Positions 7,939 through 17,906 are shown, numbered from the stretch's first letter. The stretch is DNA of 64,000 nucleotides from an uncultured Nocardioides sp. (GCF_947488025.1 NZ_CANKYS010000002.1:496001-560000); one strand, 5' to 3'. Made by a program: numbers and translations. Notes: generated by a model not told the origin, from the sequence alone.

Positions 7939-9084
7939 GTGCTCACCCGCGTCCGATCTCTGGTCCTGTCCGTGTGGCGGTTGCCCGCGGCGCCGGACGC
8001 CCGCCCGGCCGGGCCCCTCGACTACGCCTTCGTGGTCGTGGCGGCCGTCGTGGCCGTGATCGAGGTGGCGGTGCTGCGCACGGACCTGCCGTTCCGGTGG
8101 CTGTCGCTCGCCGGCTTCCTGGCGTGGCTGCCCACGCTGCTGGTGCGCCGGACCATGCCGCTGTTGACGGTGTCAGCGTTCGCGGCCGTGATGCTGGCGC
8201 TGCTCGTGGTGACGTCGACCACCGCGGCGTCGGCGCCGGGCGACCTCAACACCGCCGTCGTGGCACTCCTCATCCCCTACAGCCTCGCCCGGTGGGCGTC
8301 GGGGGCGGGCGCCGCTGAGGGTCTCACCCTCTTCTTCGTCGTCGCGAGCATCTCCCTCGTGTCGCAGGACGTGTCGGCCGCCGACCGCATCGGCGGCACC
8401 GCGGTGGTCGTGGCCGCCGTCGCGCTGGGCGCCGCTGGCCGCGCCCGGTCCATGCTGCGCACCCGGCAGCTCGACGACGTACGCCGTCTCGAGCGGGAGC
8501 GTCTGGCCCGCGACCTCCACGACACGGTCGCCCACCACCTCACCGCCATCGCGATCAGCGCGCAGGCCGGCCTCGCCGTCGCCGACCGGCAGCCCGAGGC
8601 GGCAGCGGACGCCCTGCGCCGCATCGACGAGGAGGCGACGCGCACGCTGGCCGAGACCCGGAAGGTGCTGCGGATGCTCCGGACCGACGACGAGCCGCGC
8701 GAGCGACCGCTGGACGACCTCCTCGGCCTGGCGAGCAGCGGACCCGGACCGACGGTGGAGGTCGCGGTCGACGGCGACCTCGACGGCCTGTCCCCCACCG
8801 CCGCCGCCGCGCTCCAGCGCATCGCCCAGGAGGCGGTCGCCAACGCCCGCCGGCACGCCCGTGACGCCACCTTCGTCCAGGTGCGGGTCGCCCGCGAGCC
8901 GGACTGCGTCGAGCTCGTCGTCACCGACGACGGTCGCGGGTCGACAGGCAGCGGCGACGGGTTCGGCATCGCCGGGATGACCGAGCGGGCCGCCCTGCTC
9001 GGCGGCCGTCTCGAGGCCGGGTCGCTGGCCCCGCTGGTCGGCTGGCGCGTCACCGCGCGGCTCCCGCTCGAGGAGGTCCGATGA
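7939..9084 (+). CDS. NarL-type sensor histidine kinase
   Basis: This 381-residue kinase has about five N-terminal membrane helices (residues 25-165) with almost no extracellular loop, so it probably senses the membrane or an intramembrane signal. The HisKA_3 dimerisation helix has the phospho-His in ERERLARDLHDTVAHH. The GHKL ATPase domain shows AQEAVANARRHA (N box), DDGRGS (G1) and GFGIAGMTERAALLGG (G2). The GTG start at 7939 is set by a -10 hexamer 6 bases upstream. It overlaps the response regulator by 4 bases (ATGA), so the two are translationally coupled. Confidence 0.88.
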   Translation: MLTRVRSLVLSVWRLPAAPDARPAGPLDYAFVVVAAVVAVIEVAVLRTDLPFRWLSLAGFLAWLPTLLVRRTMPLLTVSAFAAVMLALLVVTSTTAASAPGDLNTAVVALLIPYSLARWASGAGAAEGLTLFFVVASISLVSQDVSAADRIGGTAVVVAAVALGAAGRARSMLRTRQLDDVRRLERERLARDLHDTVAHHLTAIAISAQAGLAVADRQPEAAADALRRIDEEATRTLAETRKVLRMLRTDDEPRERPLDDLLGLASSGPGPTVEVAVDGDLDGLSPTAAAALQRIAQEAVANARRHARDATFVQVRVAREPDCVELVVTDDGRGSTGSGDGFGIAGMTERAALLGGRLEAGSLAPLVGWRVTARLPLEEVR

Positions 9085-9725
9085 CCCTGCGCGTGCTGGT
9101 CGCCGACGACCAGGAGATCGTCCGCACCGGGCTCGCGATGATCCTCGGCGCCCAGGACGGCATCGAGGTCGTCGCCACGGCCGTCGACGGCCAGGACGCC
9201 GTCGAGCAGGCGCGTGCGCTGCGTCCGGACGTGTGCCTGCTCGACATCCGCATGCCCCGGCTCAACGGCATCGAGGCGACGCGCGCGCTGGCCGGACCGG
9301 ACGTCGCCGACCCGATGGCGGTGGTCGTGGTGACCACCTTCGACCTCGACGACTACGTCTACGGCGCGCTGCTCGCCGGCGCGCGCGGCTTCCTGCTCAA
9401 GGACTGCGGCCCCCAGCTGCTCACCCACGCGGTGCGGGCGGCGGCCGACGGCGGTTCCCTGATCGCGCCCACCGTGACGACGCGCCTGCTGCGCAGCTTC
9501 GCCGGCCGTGACACTCCCCCGCAGCCCACGACGCCCCTGACCGAACGGGAGGAGCAGGTGCTGGTCGCCGTCGCCCGCGGCCTGACCAACCACGAGGTGG
9601 CCGCCGAGCTCTACATCTCGCTCAGCACCGTCAAGACGCACCTCGGCTCGCTCATGGCCAAGCTCGGCGTGCGCAACCGGGTCGAGCTCGCGCTGTGGGC
9701 CTACCAGACCCGACGGCTCGACTGA
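9081..9725 (+). CDS. NarL/LuxR-family response regulator
   Basis: This 214-residue regulator is the partner of the preceding kinase. The receiver domain (1-120) carries acidic ADDQE, the phospho-Asp in CLLDIRMPRLNG, and the conserved Lys in FLLKDC. The LuxR-type DNA-binding domain is at about 145-210 (LTEREEQVLVAVARGLTNHEVA, then LSTVKTHLGSLMAKLGVRNR). The target is unknown; the convergent DUF2306 gene overlaps its 3' end by 25 bases, so antisense interference between the two is possible. Confidence 0.9.
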   Translation: MTLRVLVADDQEIVRTGLAMILGAQDGIEVVATAVDGQDAVEQARALRPDVCLLDIRMPRLNGIEATRALAGPDVADPMAVVVVTTFDLDDYVYGALLAGARGFLLKDCGPQLLTHAVRAAADGGSLIAPTVTTRLLRSFAGRDTPPQPTTPLTEREEQVLVAVARGLTNHEVAAELYISLSTVKTHLGSLMAKLGVRNRVELALWAYQTRRLD

Positions 9726-10381
9726 CGCGCCTGCGAGCGCCGCACCAACCACTCCGCGACCGCCAGGTTGAGCACCCACGCGAACCCCATCCCGGTCGCC
9801 TTGAGGGCACCGCCCGGCTGGTCGACGAGGACCATCGGCCCGAGGACGAGCGCCTGCGTGCCCGCGCCCTGCGCGACGGCGTACGACCTCGCCATCCACC
9901 GCTGGTGGCCGCGCACGTCGCGACTGCGGATCGCCGCGAGGCCGAGCACGAGCCCGACCGCCATGAGGGTGCCGAACACCAGTCGGAGCCACATGAGCGC
10001 GGCGTTGTCGTGGACCGGCAGGTCGTCGGACACCGCCATCACCAGCCCGCTCACGGCGGCAGCGAGGCCGGCCGGGACGAGCACGCGACCGCTCCAGCGG
10101 TGCCAGCGCGGACGTCGGCGACGGAGGGACGGCATGAACTGGAAGGCACCGAGCACGCAGTACGTCGTCGCTCCGATGATGTGCACCACGACCGGGACCG
10201 GGAGGTCGAAGAAGCGGGCGTTCTCGCTCGTGCGTCCCGATGACAGGTCCACCAGCCGGGCGGCCCCCGCGACCACCGGCACGAAGGTGAGCGCCAGCAG
10301 GCTCGCGGGGATCCACCACTCGCGGCGGGGACGGGGTCGGGCGACCGGTGGGCCGGTGCGGTCGGAGGAGGTCGTCGTCAT
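9701..10381 (-). CDS. DUF2306 integral membrane protein
   Basis: This 226-residue protein has about six membrane helices and the DUF2306 pattern: HIIGATTYCVLGAFQFMPSLRRR near residues 65-87, then WHRWSGRVLVPAGLAAAVSGL, and HQRWMARSYA near 155. Several His and Arg residues sit at helix ends, recalling heme or quinone-linked membrane proteins, but no function is established. The ATG at 10381 is chosen over an upstream in-frame start because it is the last Met before the basic N-terminus MTTTSSDRTGPP. Its 3' end overlaps the response regulator gene. Confidence 0.75.
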   Translation of the reverse strand: MTTTSSDRTGPPVARPRPRREWWIPASLLALTFVPVVAGAARLVDLSSGRTSENARFFDLPVPVVVHIIGATTYCVLGAFQFMPSLRRRRPRWHRWSGRVLVPAGLAAAVSGLVMAVSDDLPVHDNAALMWLRLVFGTLMAVGLVLGLAAIRSRDVRGHQRWMARSYAVAQGAGTQALVLGPMVLVDQPGGALKATGMGFAWVLNLAVAEWLVRRSQARQSSRRVW

Positions 10382-10438
10382 GGCGACGAGCCTCGTCTCG
10401 CCGGGCGTACGACACATCGGCCCGCAGGCCGGCGCGGA

Positions 10439-12304
10439 TCAGCCGATCGGCCGAGTCATCGGCGTCGCCGCCTCGAGCGCCGCGATCAGCGTCCGGGCGT
10501 CGTGGGGACCGATGTGGCGGGTGTCGCCGACGAAGAACGTCGGGGTGCCGCGCACGCCGCTCTCCTCCGCCGAGGCGACGTCGTGCGCGACGTGCCGGGC
10601 CAGGTCCTCGTCCTCGAGGTCGCGGAGGAACGCCTCGACGTCGAGGTCGAGGTCGGCGGCGTAGCCGACGAGGTCCGCCAGCTCGAGCTCGTCCTGGTGC
10701 GCGAAGAGCACGTCGTGCATGTCCCAGTAGCGACCCTGGCGGGCCGCGGCCTCCGCGCCCAGCGCGGCCAGCTCGGCGTGCGGGTGCACCGGCAGCGGCA
10801 GGTGCCGGGTGACGTAGCGCAGCCGGTCGCCGAAGTGGGCGCGGAGCTCGTTGCCGACCCCGCTGACCCGGGCACAGAAGGGGCACTCGAAGTCGAGGTA
10901 CTCCACCAGGGTCAGCGGGGCGTCGACCGGTCCGGAGATGTGGTCGTACGCCGGATCGACCGGCCGGCTGAGGTGGGTCGGCAGGGCGGCGTCGCGCTGG
11001 CCGAGGAAGCGGGCAGCGAAGCGGAAGGCCAGCCAGCCGGCCAGGCTCGCCAGCGCGGCGGCCAGCAGCACGCCGACGCGCGCCTGGTCCTGGAGCCGGG
11101 AGGACTCGAAGGCGAGGCTGATGATGAGCAGCGACACGGTGAACCCGATGCCCGAGAGCGCGCCGCCGGCGAGGGTGTGACCGAGTCCGACGCCCTGCGG
11201 CAGTCGGCCCCAGCCCAGGCGGACGCTCGTCCAGGCGCCCAGGAAGATGCCGAGCGCCTTGCCGACGACGAGGCCCAGCACGATGCCCCACATCAGCCGC
11301 GAGCCGAGGGCGTCGCCCAGGACGCCGTCGCGCAGGTCGACCCCCGCGTTGGCGAGCGCGAACACGGGTACGACGACGTGGCTGGTCGGGGTGTGCAGCG
11401 CCTCCTGCAGTCGCTCGTTGACCGAGATGGCGCGCGTCAGCGACCGGCGCGCGGCCCGCTGGACGCCGGGCATCGGCGACTGCCGGAAGGCGCGGAAGCT
11501 CCGAGCGGCGTCCTCGACGTCGGACCGGCGCGGGTCGAGCGCCGGGACGAGCAGGCCGCTGAGCATGCCGGCGATCGAAGCGTGCACGCCGGACTGCAGC
11601 GTGGCGAACCACAGCACCAGCACCACCAGCACGTAGGGCGCCGCCTGCCACACACCCGCGCGATCGAGACCCACCAGCACGAGCAGGCAGGCCGCGGCGA
11701 CGGCCAGGGCGCCGAGGGACAGGTCGTCGGAGTAGACGACCCCGATGACGCTGACGGCCACGATGTCGTCGATGACGGTGAGCGTCAGCAGGAAGATCCG
11801 CAGCTGCGTCGACACCGCTGGACCCACCAGCGCCATCACGCCGAGCAGGAAGGCGGTGTCGGTCCCGATGACGGCACCCCAGCCGGCAGCGGCCTCGCCG
11901 GACGGGTTGAGCGCCAGGAAGATCGCGGCCGGCACGAGCATGCCCATGACACCGGCGACGAGCGGCACCACGACGCGACTGCGGTCGACGAGCTCCCCGA
12001 TGGCGAACTCCTTGCGGACCTCGAGGCCGATGACGAAGAAGAACACGACCATCAGGCCGTCGTTGATCCAGTGGTGCAGGTCCATCGACAGGCCGCCGTC
12101 ACCGAACCGGAGGGACACCTCGGTGTGCCAGAGGTCGACGTAGGACTGCGACCACGGCGAGTTCGCCCAGACCAGCGCGACGAGCGCGGCGACCACGAGC
12201 ATGCCGGCGGAGCCGGACTCGGTCCGGATGAAGTCGCGCAGCGAGCGCGAGCTCTGCGCCTCGAACGCCGCCGACCCCGTGCAGGAGGACTGGTCCTCGC
12301 TCAC
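10439..12304 (-). CDS. nhaA: NhaA Na+/H+ antiporter fused to a DsbA-type thioredoxin domain
   Basis: This 621-residue fusion has an NhaA antiporter domain at about residues 20-410 with around 12 membrane helices. NhaA motifs include [18 protein letters not shown], the transport aspartates in [10 protein letters not shown], and [10 protein letters not shown]. The C-terminal 180 residues are a DsbA-like domain with the CPFC redox motif in [10 protein letters not shown] and the cis-Pro loop [12 protein letters not shown]. Such NhaA-thioredoxin fusions are known in actinobacteria; the role of the redox domain is unclear. The GTG start overlaps the ilvE stop (GTGA), so it is translationally coupled to ilvE. 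Confidence 0.9.
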   Translation of the reverse strand: MSEDQSSCTGSAAFEAQSSRSLRDFIRTESGSAGMLVVAALVALVWANSPWSQSYVDLWHTEVSLRFGDGGLSMDLHHWINDGLMVVFFFVIGLEVRKEFAIGELVDRSRVVVPLVAGVMGMLVPAAIFLALNPSGEAAAGWGAVIGTDTAFLLGVMALVGPAVSTQLRIFLLTLTVIDDIVAVSVIGVVYSDDLSLGALAVAAACLLVLVGLDRAGVWQAAPYVLVVLVLWFATLQSGVHASIAGMLSGLLVPALDPRRSDVEDAARSFRAFRQSPMPGVQRAARRSLTRAISVNERLQEALHTPTSHVVVPVFALANAGVDLRDGVLGDALGSRLMWGIVLGLVVGKALGIFLGAWTSVRLGWGRLPQGVGLGHTLAGGALSGIGFTVSLLIISLAFESSRLQDQARVGVLLAAALASLAGWLAFRFAARFLGQRDAALPTHLSRPVDPAYDHISGPVDAPLTLVEYLDFECPFCARVSGVGNELRAHFGDRLRYVTRHLPLPVHPHAELAALGAEAAARQGRYWDMHDVLFAHQDELELADLVGYAADLDLDVEAFLRDLEDEDLARHVAHDVASAEESGVRGTPTFFVGDTRHIGPHDARTLIAALEAATPMTRPIG

Positions 12305-13389
12305 ACGACCCGGTGCATCCAGCCGAAGGTGTCATCGGCGCGCCCGAACTGCATCCCGACGAGCGCGTCCCGGATCTGCATGGTGAGCTCGGTGCTGGCA
12401 GGGGCGGGGGTGATGCCGTGCGGCGAGCGCAGCTCACCGACGGGGGTGACGACGGCGGCGGTGCCGCACGCGAACACCTCGGTGATCTCCCCCGACGCGA
12501 CGCCGTCGCGCCACTCGTCGATGGAGAACTTCCGCTCCTCCACCGCGTGGCCGAGCTTGCCGGCCAGCTCGATGATCGAGGCGCGGGTGATGCCCTCGAG
12601 GATCGTCCCGGTCTCGGGGGTGACGATGTGGCCGTCGGCATGGACGAAGAAGAGGTTCATCCCGCCGAGCTCCTCGATGTAGCGGAACTCCTGGTCGTCG
12701 AGGAAGACGACCTGGTCGCACCCCTGCTCGATCGCCTCACGCTGCGCGGCGAGCGACGCGGCGTAGTTGCCACCGGTCTTGGCCGCGCCCATGCCACCGC
12801 GACCGGCGCGGGTGAAGGTCTCCGACAGCCACAGGTTGACGGGCTTGATGCCGCCCTTGAAGTAGGCGCCCGCCGGCGAGGCGATGACCATGAAGGTCAC
12901 GTGCTGCGCGGGACGGACCCCGAGGAAGACCTCGGAGGCGAACATGAAGGGCCGCAGGTAGAGCGACTTCTCGCCCTCTCCCCCGCCCGAGGCGTTGTCG
13001 GGGACCCACCGCTGGTCGGCCTCGACGAGCGCGTCCACGCAGGCGACGAAGTCGTCCACCGGGAGCTCGGGGAAGGCCAGCCGCTGCGAGGAGCGCACCA
13101 TCCGGGCGGCGTTCTGGTCGGGACGGAAGGTCCAGACCGACCCGTCGTCGTGGCGGTAGGCCTTCATCCCCTCGAAGGTCTCCTGCGCGTAGTGCAGCAC
13201 CGCGGTGGCCGGGTCGAGGGTCAGCGGGCCGTAGGGCTCGATGCGCGCGGCGTGCCACCCGTCCTCGGGCGTCCACTCGACCGTGAGCATGTGGTCGGTG
13301 AAGTGCTGGCCGAACCCGGGGTTCGCGAGGATCTCCGCGAGCCGGGCGTCGTCGACGGGGGCGGGGTTGGCGGTGGTGCTGATCTGCAT
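12301..13389 (-). CDS. ilvE: Branched-chain-amino-acid aminotransferase
   Basis: IlvE is the PLP enzyme that transaminates the keto acids of Leu, Ile and Val. The 362-residue protein belongs to fold type IV; the PLP lysine is in [14 protein letters not shown] near residue 204, and [27 protein letters not shown] follows in the usual order (given here from the family pattern). The length is usual for the actinobacterial type (about 360-370). TAGGTT lies 6 bases upstream of the ATG inside the 35-base gap after leuB, so ilvE probably has its own leaderless promoter besides read-through from leuB. Confidence 0.95.
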   Translation of the reverse strand: MQISTTANPAPVDDARLAEILANPGFGQHFTDHMLTVEWTPEDGWHAARIEPYGPLTLDPATAVLHYAQETFEGMKAYRHDDGSVWTFRPDQNAARMVRSSQRLAFPELPVDDFVACVDALVEADQRWVPDNASGGGEGEKSLYLRPFMFASEVFLGVRPAQHVTFMVIASPAGAYFKGGIKPVNLWLSETFTRAGRGGMGAAKTGGNYAASLAAQREAIEQGCDQVVFLDDQEFRYIEELGGMNLFFVHADGHIVTPETGTILEGITRASIIELAGKLGHAVEERKFSIDEWRDGVASGEITEVFACGTAAVVTPVGELRSPHGITPAPASTELTMQIRDALVGMQFGRADDTFGWMHRVV

Positions 13390-13395
13390 GGGGTC

Positions 13396-13401
13396 AACCT
13401 A
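13396..13401 (-). promoter_or_regulatory. Leaderless -10 element of ilvE
   Basis: On the minus strand TAGGTT, then GACCCC, then the ATG of ilvE. It lies in the short leuB-ilvE gap, giving ilvE and the coupled nhaA a private promoter. Confidence 0.5.
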
Positions 13402-13424
13402 TTCCAGAACCCGTCGGCGGGCTC

Positions 13425-14513
<1,089 letters not shown>

Positions 14514-14520
14514 GCGGCGA

Positions 14521-14526
14521 ACGTTA
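14521..14526 (-). promoter_or_regulatory. Leaderless -10 element of leuB
   Basis: TAACGT on the minus strand lies 7 bases before the leuB ATG and includes the stop codon TAA of the small upstream gene. Confidence 0.45.
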
Positions 14527-14664
14527 GTTGTCGTCCGGACGCTGGCCGCCGCCGTCTCGCAGGTCAAGCGCGGTCTGGACGGCGACCGCGGTGTTCTCGG
14601 CGCTGCGCGGGTTCTCGGGGTCGTGGGCCGCCGGGCCCCAGGTGTCGGGATACATCGCGTACAT
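14524..14664 (-). CDS. Small 46-residue protein upstream of leuB, function unknown
   Basis: This short gene starts [19 protein letters not shown] after a very good AGGAG ribosome binding site 8 bases away, and ends QRPDDN. The N-terminus is aromatic and Pro/Gly-rich; the middle ([17 protein letters not shown]) is probably helical. There is no signal peptide, membrane segment or cysteine. The strong ribosome binding site in a genome region rich in leaderless genes, and the position 10 bases before leuB, argue that it is translated. I do not recognise a family. It may be a small protein linked to leuB, or a translated leader. Confidence 0.55.
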   Translation of the reverse strand: MYAMYPDTWGPAAHDPENPRSAENTAVAVQTALDLRDGGGQRPDDN

Positions 14665-14920
14665 GGGTCTCACTCCTGTGTGGACTGGTGGTGGGGTGAG
14701 CCCGAAGCCGCCGACACCGCGGCGGGGAGGGAAGCAGGACGTCGGGGATCGCCCGGGCCCGGCTGCCGGCCGACGAGCGTGCGGATCGCGCAGGACTGCG
14801 GCGGACCCGCCGCGAAGGCGGTGGCTTCGAGCTCGGCCGAGCAGGCGCTCGGCGGAGGGGCGAAAGGCCGGGCGGCGGAACCTCGTCAACGCCGAACACC
14901 GCGACGAGGTGGCCTCTCTG

Positions 14921-14965
14921 TCAGGCCTCGCCGCGGCGATCGATAAGTACGAACACGCTCCGCAT
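14921..14965 (-). CDS. Candidate leader peptide MRSVFVLIDRRGEA upstream of leuB
   Basis: A 14-codon ORF with the run Val-Phe-Val-Leu-Ile, then TGA, is transcribed toward leuB. TACAGT lies 9 bases before its ATG, so it would sit at the very 5' end of the transcript. It resembles the clear ilvB leader in size, composition (branched-chain codons, then Arg-Arg) and strand. Unlike the cimA and ilvB cases, no U-tract terminator follows, and the distance to the small gene is 256 bases. Regulation by attenuation is therefore only a possibility. Confidence 0.42.
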   Translation of the reverse strand: MRSVFVLIDRRGEA

Positions 14966-14974
14966 GATGGGACG

Positions 14975-14980
14975 ACTGTA
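14975..14980 (-). promoter_or_regulatory. Probable -10 element for the leuB leader
   Basis: TACAGT on the minus strand, 9 bases before the ATG of the Val/Leu/Ile leader ORF. No good -35 is seen. Confidence 0.4.
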
Positions 14981-15088
14981 CGACCGGCGGAGCGGCCGCC
15001 GCACGGGGTTTCCGTGAACGTGTCAGATCGTGAGACGCCGGACCGTCCAGTGGGATCACGGACGAGGAGTGACAGACTCGGCGACCTC

Positions 15089-15655
15089 ATGTCTGCTCCT
15101 CCGGATCTCCCCGACATCGTCCAGCGCGCCTTCGACGTGTGCCGCCAGGCCGGCTACGTCGCGTTCTGCCGCAACGAGACCGGGCGCCTCCTCGCGACCC
15201 TCGCCGCGACGCGGGGCGGGACGATGGCCGAGTTCGGCACCGGCTGCGGCGTCGGCACCGCGTGGCTGCGCAGCGGCGTACGCAACGGGGCGCGGATCCT
15301 CACCGCCGAGCTCGACGAGTCGCTGGCCGGCGCGGCGTCTGCGATCTTCACCGACGACGCGAAGGTCGAGGTGCTCGCGGCCGACTGGAGCGTGCTGCGC
15401 GAGCACGGCCCCTTCTCCCTGCTCTTCCTCGACTCCGGCACGCCGTCCGAGGTGGGCGTCGACGCCGTCATCGACCTCGTCGAGCCCGGCGGCATCGTGG
15501 TGCTCGACGACTTCGCTCCGTGCGAGTCGTGGCCGCCGATCACCTACGGCCGCGTCGACACGCTGCGCGAGCAGTGGCTCACCGACGAGCGGTTCACCGC
15601 GGTCGAGGTGATGGTCGCCGCCGACGCGTCCGCCGTCATCGCCACCCGGCGCTGA
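15089..15655 (+). CDS. Class I SAM-dependent O-methyltransferase-like protein
   Basis: This 188-residue protein has a Rossmann methyltransferase core. SAM motif I is AEFGTGCGVGTAWL near residue 46, the acidic end of strand 2 is LTAELDESLA, and LLFLDSGTPSEV plus GGIVVLDDFAP match the O-methyltransferase family 3 layout, with the metal-binding Asp of catechol-type enzymes plausible at LDD. The ATG at 15089 was chosen; GAGGAG lies 17 bases upstream, rather far. The substrate is unknown. It is divergent from the leuB unit and 49 bases before the GGT-like gene. Confidence 0.75.
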   Translation: MSAPPDLPDIVQRAFDVCRQAGYVAFCRNETGRLLATLAATRGGTMAEFGTGCGVGTAWLRSGVRNGARILTAELDESLAGAASAIFTDDAKVEVLAADWSVLREHGPFSLLFLDSGTPSEVGVDAVIDLVEPGGIVVLDDFAPCESWPPITYGRVDTLREQWLTDERFTAVEVMVAADASAVIATRR

Positions 15656-15660
15656 GCCCG

Positions 15661-15696
15661 GCCGAGACCCGCCGAGACCCGCCGAGACCCGCCGAG
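15661..15696. repeat. 10-base tandem repeat GCCGAGACCC x3.6
   Basis: Three full copies and a partial copy lie between the methyltransferase stop and the GGT-like start. This is a small slippage-prone array with no evident function. Confidence 0.7.
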
Positions 15697-15704
15697 CGCC
15701 TGTC

Positions 15705-17228
15705 GTGAGACCCCTCGCCGTCGCGGCTCCGAGCCCGGAGGCCGCGGACGCAGCCGAGGTGATCGCCCGCGCGGGCGGCTCGGCGGTGGATGCCGCGATC
15801 GCGGCCGCGCTGGTCGCCATGGTCACCGAGGTCGGGCTCGTCTCGCTGAGCTCGGGCGGCTTCGTCACGGTGCAGCCGGCCGCAGGCGCCGCCTACACCG
15901 TCGACGGCTGGATGGACCGGCCCGGCATCGGCCGCGACCCCGCGTCTCCCCCGCCCCGGACCTGGGACGTGTCGACGGAGTACGGCGGCGGGGTGGAGAT
16001 CACGATCGGCGCCGGCTCGGTCGCCACGCACGGTTCCCTGGCGGCCTTCGGCGAGGCGCACGCGCGCGACGGTCGCCTCCCGTGGGCGGAGCTCGTGGGG
16101 CCGGCGATCGACGTCGCGCGCGACGGCTTCGTCCTGGGCTCGGCGTCGCGCTACTACCTGCGCCACGTCCACGAGTCGATCTTCGGGTGGGACCCGGCCA
16201 GCCACGATGCCCTGCACGACGCCGCGGGCCGGCTGACGAAGGAGCGTGTCGTCGTCGCCGACCTCGCGACGACCTTGGAGCACGTCGCGTCCGTCGGCCC
16301 GCGCGCGCTCCACGAGGGAGACCTCGCCGACGCGATCGCGGCCGACGTCGGCGCCCGCGGCGGCCTGCTCGGCCGCGCCGACCTGGCGGCGTACGCACCC
16401 GTCGTCCGCGAGCCGCTGACGACCCGCGTCCACGGCTGGAGCCTGGCGACCACGACGGCGCCCTCGGTCGGTGGCGTCGTCCTCGCGGCCATGCTGCGCC
16501 TGATGGAGGACCGGCCGAGGGCCGGGTGGGACGCCCACGACGTCGCCCACCTCGTCCGGGTGCAGCGGGCCGTCCTCGGCCACCGTCGCGAGGTCCTCGA
16601 GGTCGCCACCGACCTCACCGACGCGTCGCGCGCGTGGCTCGACCGGGTCGACGCCGACCACAGGGCGGTGCTCGAGTCGAGCTCGACGGCCCACGTGTCG
16701 GTCACGGACGCCGACGGCTCGGCCTGCTCCCTCACGGTGTCGTCGGGCTACGGCGCCGGCATGATCGCCGCCGGCACCGGGATCTGGCTCAACAACTGCC
16801 TCGGCGAGCAGGAGCTCAACCCGCCCGCCCGGCACGTGCCTCCGGGCTCGCGGCTGCTGTCCAACATGGCCCCGGTCGTCGGACGCCACGACGACGGGGC
16901 GACGCTGGCGATCGGCTCGCCGGGCGCCGACCGCATCACCACCGCCGTCGTGTGTGCCCTGGCGGGCTTCGTCAACGGCGGGCTCGACCTCGGGGCCGCC
17001 GTGGCGCATCCCCGGGTGCACGTCCACCGGGCCGGGCTGCCCGACGAGGTCGTGCGCATGGAGGACGAGCTGTCGATGTACTTCGGTGGCGTCGGAGCCG
17101 CACTGACCCGGGCCGACGGGACGCTCGAGGCCGTCGCCGACCCGCGCCGCGAGGGCGAGGCCCGGGTGGTCGGGGCGGGCGGTGCGGGCGGGATCAGCCC
17201 TCGGCCGGGGCCATCAGGTCGACGGTGA
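15705..17228 (+). CDS. Gamma-glutamyltransferase-like Ntn hydrolase
   Basis: This 507-residue protein belongs to the gamma-glutamyltranspeptidase family. ADAAEVIARAGGSAVDAAIAAAL near residue 14 and the C-terminal region after the expected autocleavage point, STAHVSVTDADGSACSLTVSSGYGAGM, followed by GIWLNNCLGEQELNP, are typical; the Thr in STAHVS is the expected nucleophile. There is no signal peptide, so it appears cytoplasmic, unlike classical GGT. The glutamate-binding residues are only partly conserved (SSGYGAG instead of the usual loop), so an acylase-like or other amidohydrolase activity is possible. It starts at a GTG. Its 3' end overlaps the convergent YczE gene by 35 bases. Confidence 0.8.
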   Translation: MRPLAVAAPSPEAADAAEVIARAGGSAVDAAIAAALVAMVTEVGLVSLSSGGFVTVQPAAGAAYTVDGWMDRPGIGRDPASPPPRTWDVSTEYGGGVEITIGAGSVATHGSLAAFGEAHARDGRLPWAELVGPAIDVARDGFVLGSASRYYLRHVHESIFGWDPASHDALHDAAGRLTKERVVVADLATTLEHVASVGPRALHEGDLADAIAADVGARGGLLGRADLAAYAPVVREPLTTRVHGWSLATTTAPSVGGVVLAAMLRLMEDRPRAGWDAHDVAHLVRVQRAVLGHRREVLEVATDLTDASRAWLDRVDADHRAVLESSSTAHVSVTDADGSACSLTVSSGYGAGMIAAGTGIWLNNCLGEQELNPPARHVPPGSRLLSNMAPVVGRHDDGATLAIGSPGADRITTAVVCALAGFVNGGLDLGAAVAHPRVHVHRAGLPDEVVRMEDELSMYFGGVGAALTRADGTLEAVADPRREGEARVVGAGGAGGISPRPGPSGRR

Positions 17229-17889
17229 ACCACGGGAGCATCAGCTGGGTGAGCGGACCGATCGCGAGGGCGTAGACCACCGTGCCCACGCCGAGGACGC
17301 CGCCGAGGAGCAGGCCGATGACCACGACGGCGACCTCGAGGCCGGTGCGGACGAGTCGCAGCGAGAGGCCGGTACGTCGCGCGAGCCCCGTCATCAGGCC
17401 GTCGCGCGGGCCGCGCCCGAGCTGCGCACCGATGTAGAGCGCGCTCGCCAGGCCGCACAGCAGCACGCCGCCCACCATCAGACCGAGCCGGCCCGCGATC
17501 GCCTCGGGGCGGTCGAGGACGGCGAGGGTGGCGTCGGCGGAGAGGCCGACGACGACGGCGTTGCTGATCGTGCCGAGACCCGGCGTCTCGCGCAGCGGGA
17601 TCCACAGCACCAGCACCACGAAGCTGAAGAGCACGACCGCCTGGCCGAGGGTCATCGGGACGTGGCGGACGAAGCCGGAGTGCAGGACGTCCCACGGCGC
17701 CAGGCCGAGCGCGCCGCGCACCATCAGCGCCAGCGAGACGCCGTAGAGGAAGAGCCCGACGTAGAGCTGGGGCAGGCGCCGGGCCAGACGTCCGGCGCGC
17801 AGCTGGGCGACCGGCCCGAGGTCGACGAGGACGCCGCGGGGGGCGCTGGCGGTGGCGGTGGTGGCTCCTGAGGGGGTGGTGCGGGTCAT
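17194..17889 (-). CDS. YczE/YyaS/YitT family membrane protein
   Basis: This 231-residue protein has five or six membrane helices and the YczE signature: LPQLYVGLFLYGVSLALMVRGALGLAPWDVLH near residues 35-66 (pattern read in pieces), RETPGLGTISNAVVVG, and LGRGPRDGLMTGLARRTG. The transported substrate is unknown. It is divergent from a MocR-type regulator; a subgroup of actinobacterial MocR regulators is known to be linked to YczE-like genes, so control by the neighbour is likely. The ATG at 17889 follows CAAGAT by 6 bases; an upstream ATG at 17924 would overlap the promoter. Confidence 0.82.
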   Translation of the reverse strand: MTRTTPSGATTATASAPRGVLVDLGPVAQLRAGRLARRLPQLYVGLFLYGVSLALMVRGALGLAPWDVLHSGFVRHVPMTLGQAVVLFSFVVLVLWIPLRETPGLGTISNAVVVGLSADATLAVLDRPEAIAGRLGLMVGGVLLCGLASALYIGAQLGRGPRDGLMTGLARRTGLSLRLVRTGLEVAVVVIGLLLGGVLGVGTVVYALAIGPLTQLMLPWFTVDLMAPAEG

Positions 17890-17906
17890 GACGCCATCTT
17901 GACCCT

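Larger units (their letters stand above)
14665..15088. other. 424-base region between divergent leuB unit and methyltransferase
   Basis: This gap holds no ordinary gene. It contains the candidate Val/Leu/Ile leader ORF (14921-14965, minus), its -10 hexamer, several GC-rich hairpins on the minus strand (for example GCCGAGC-GCCT-GCTCGGC), and at its right end the methyltransferase start region. No U-tract terminator is seen. Confidence 0.5.

Noticed and set aside
8277-11651. 1124-codon open frame on the minus strand over the HK/RR pair and nhaA
   Set aside because: It runs antisense to the kinase and regulator and out of frame in nhaA; Ala/Arg/Pro-rich without motifs.
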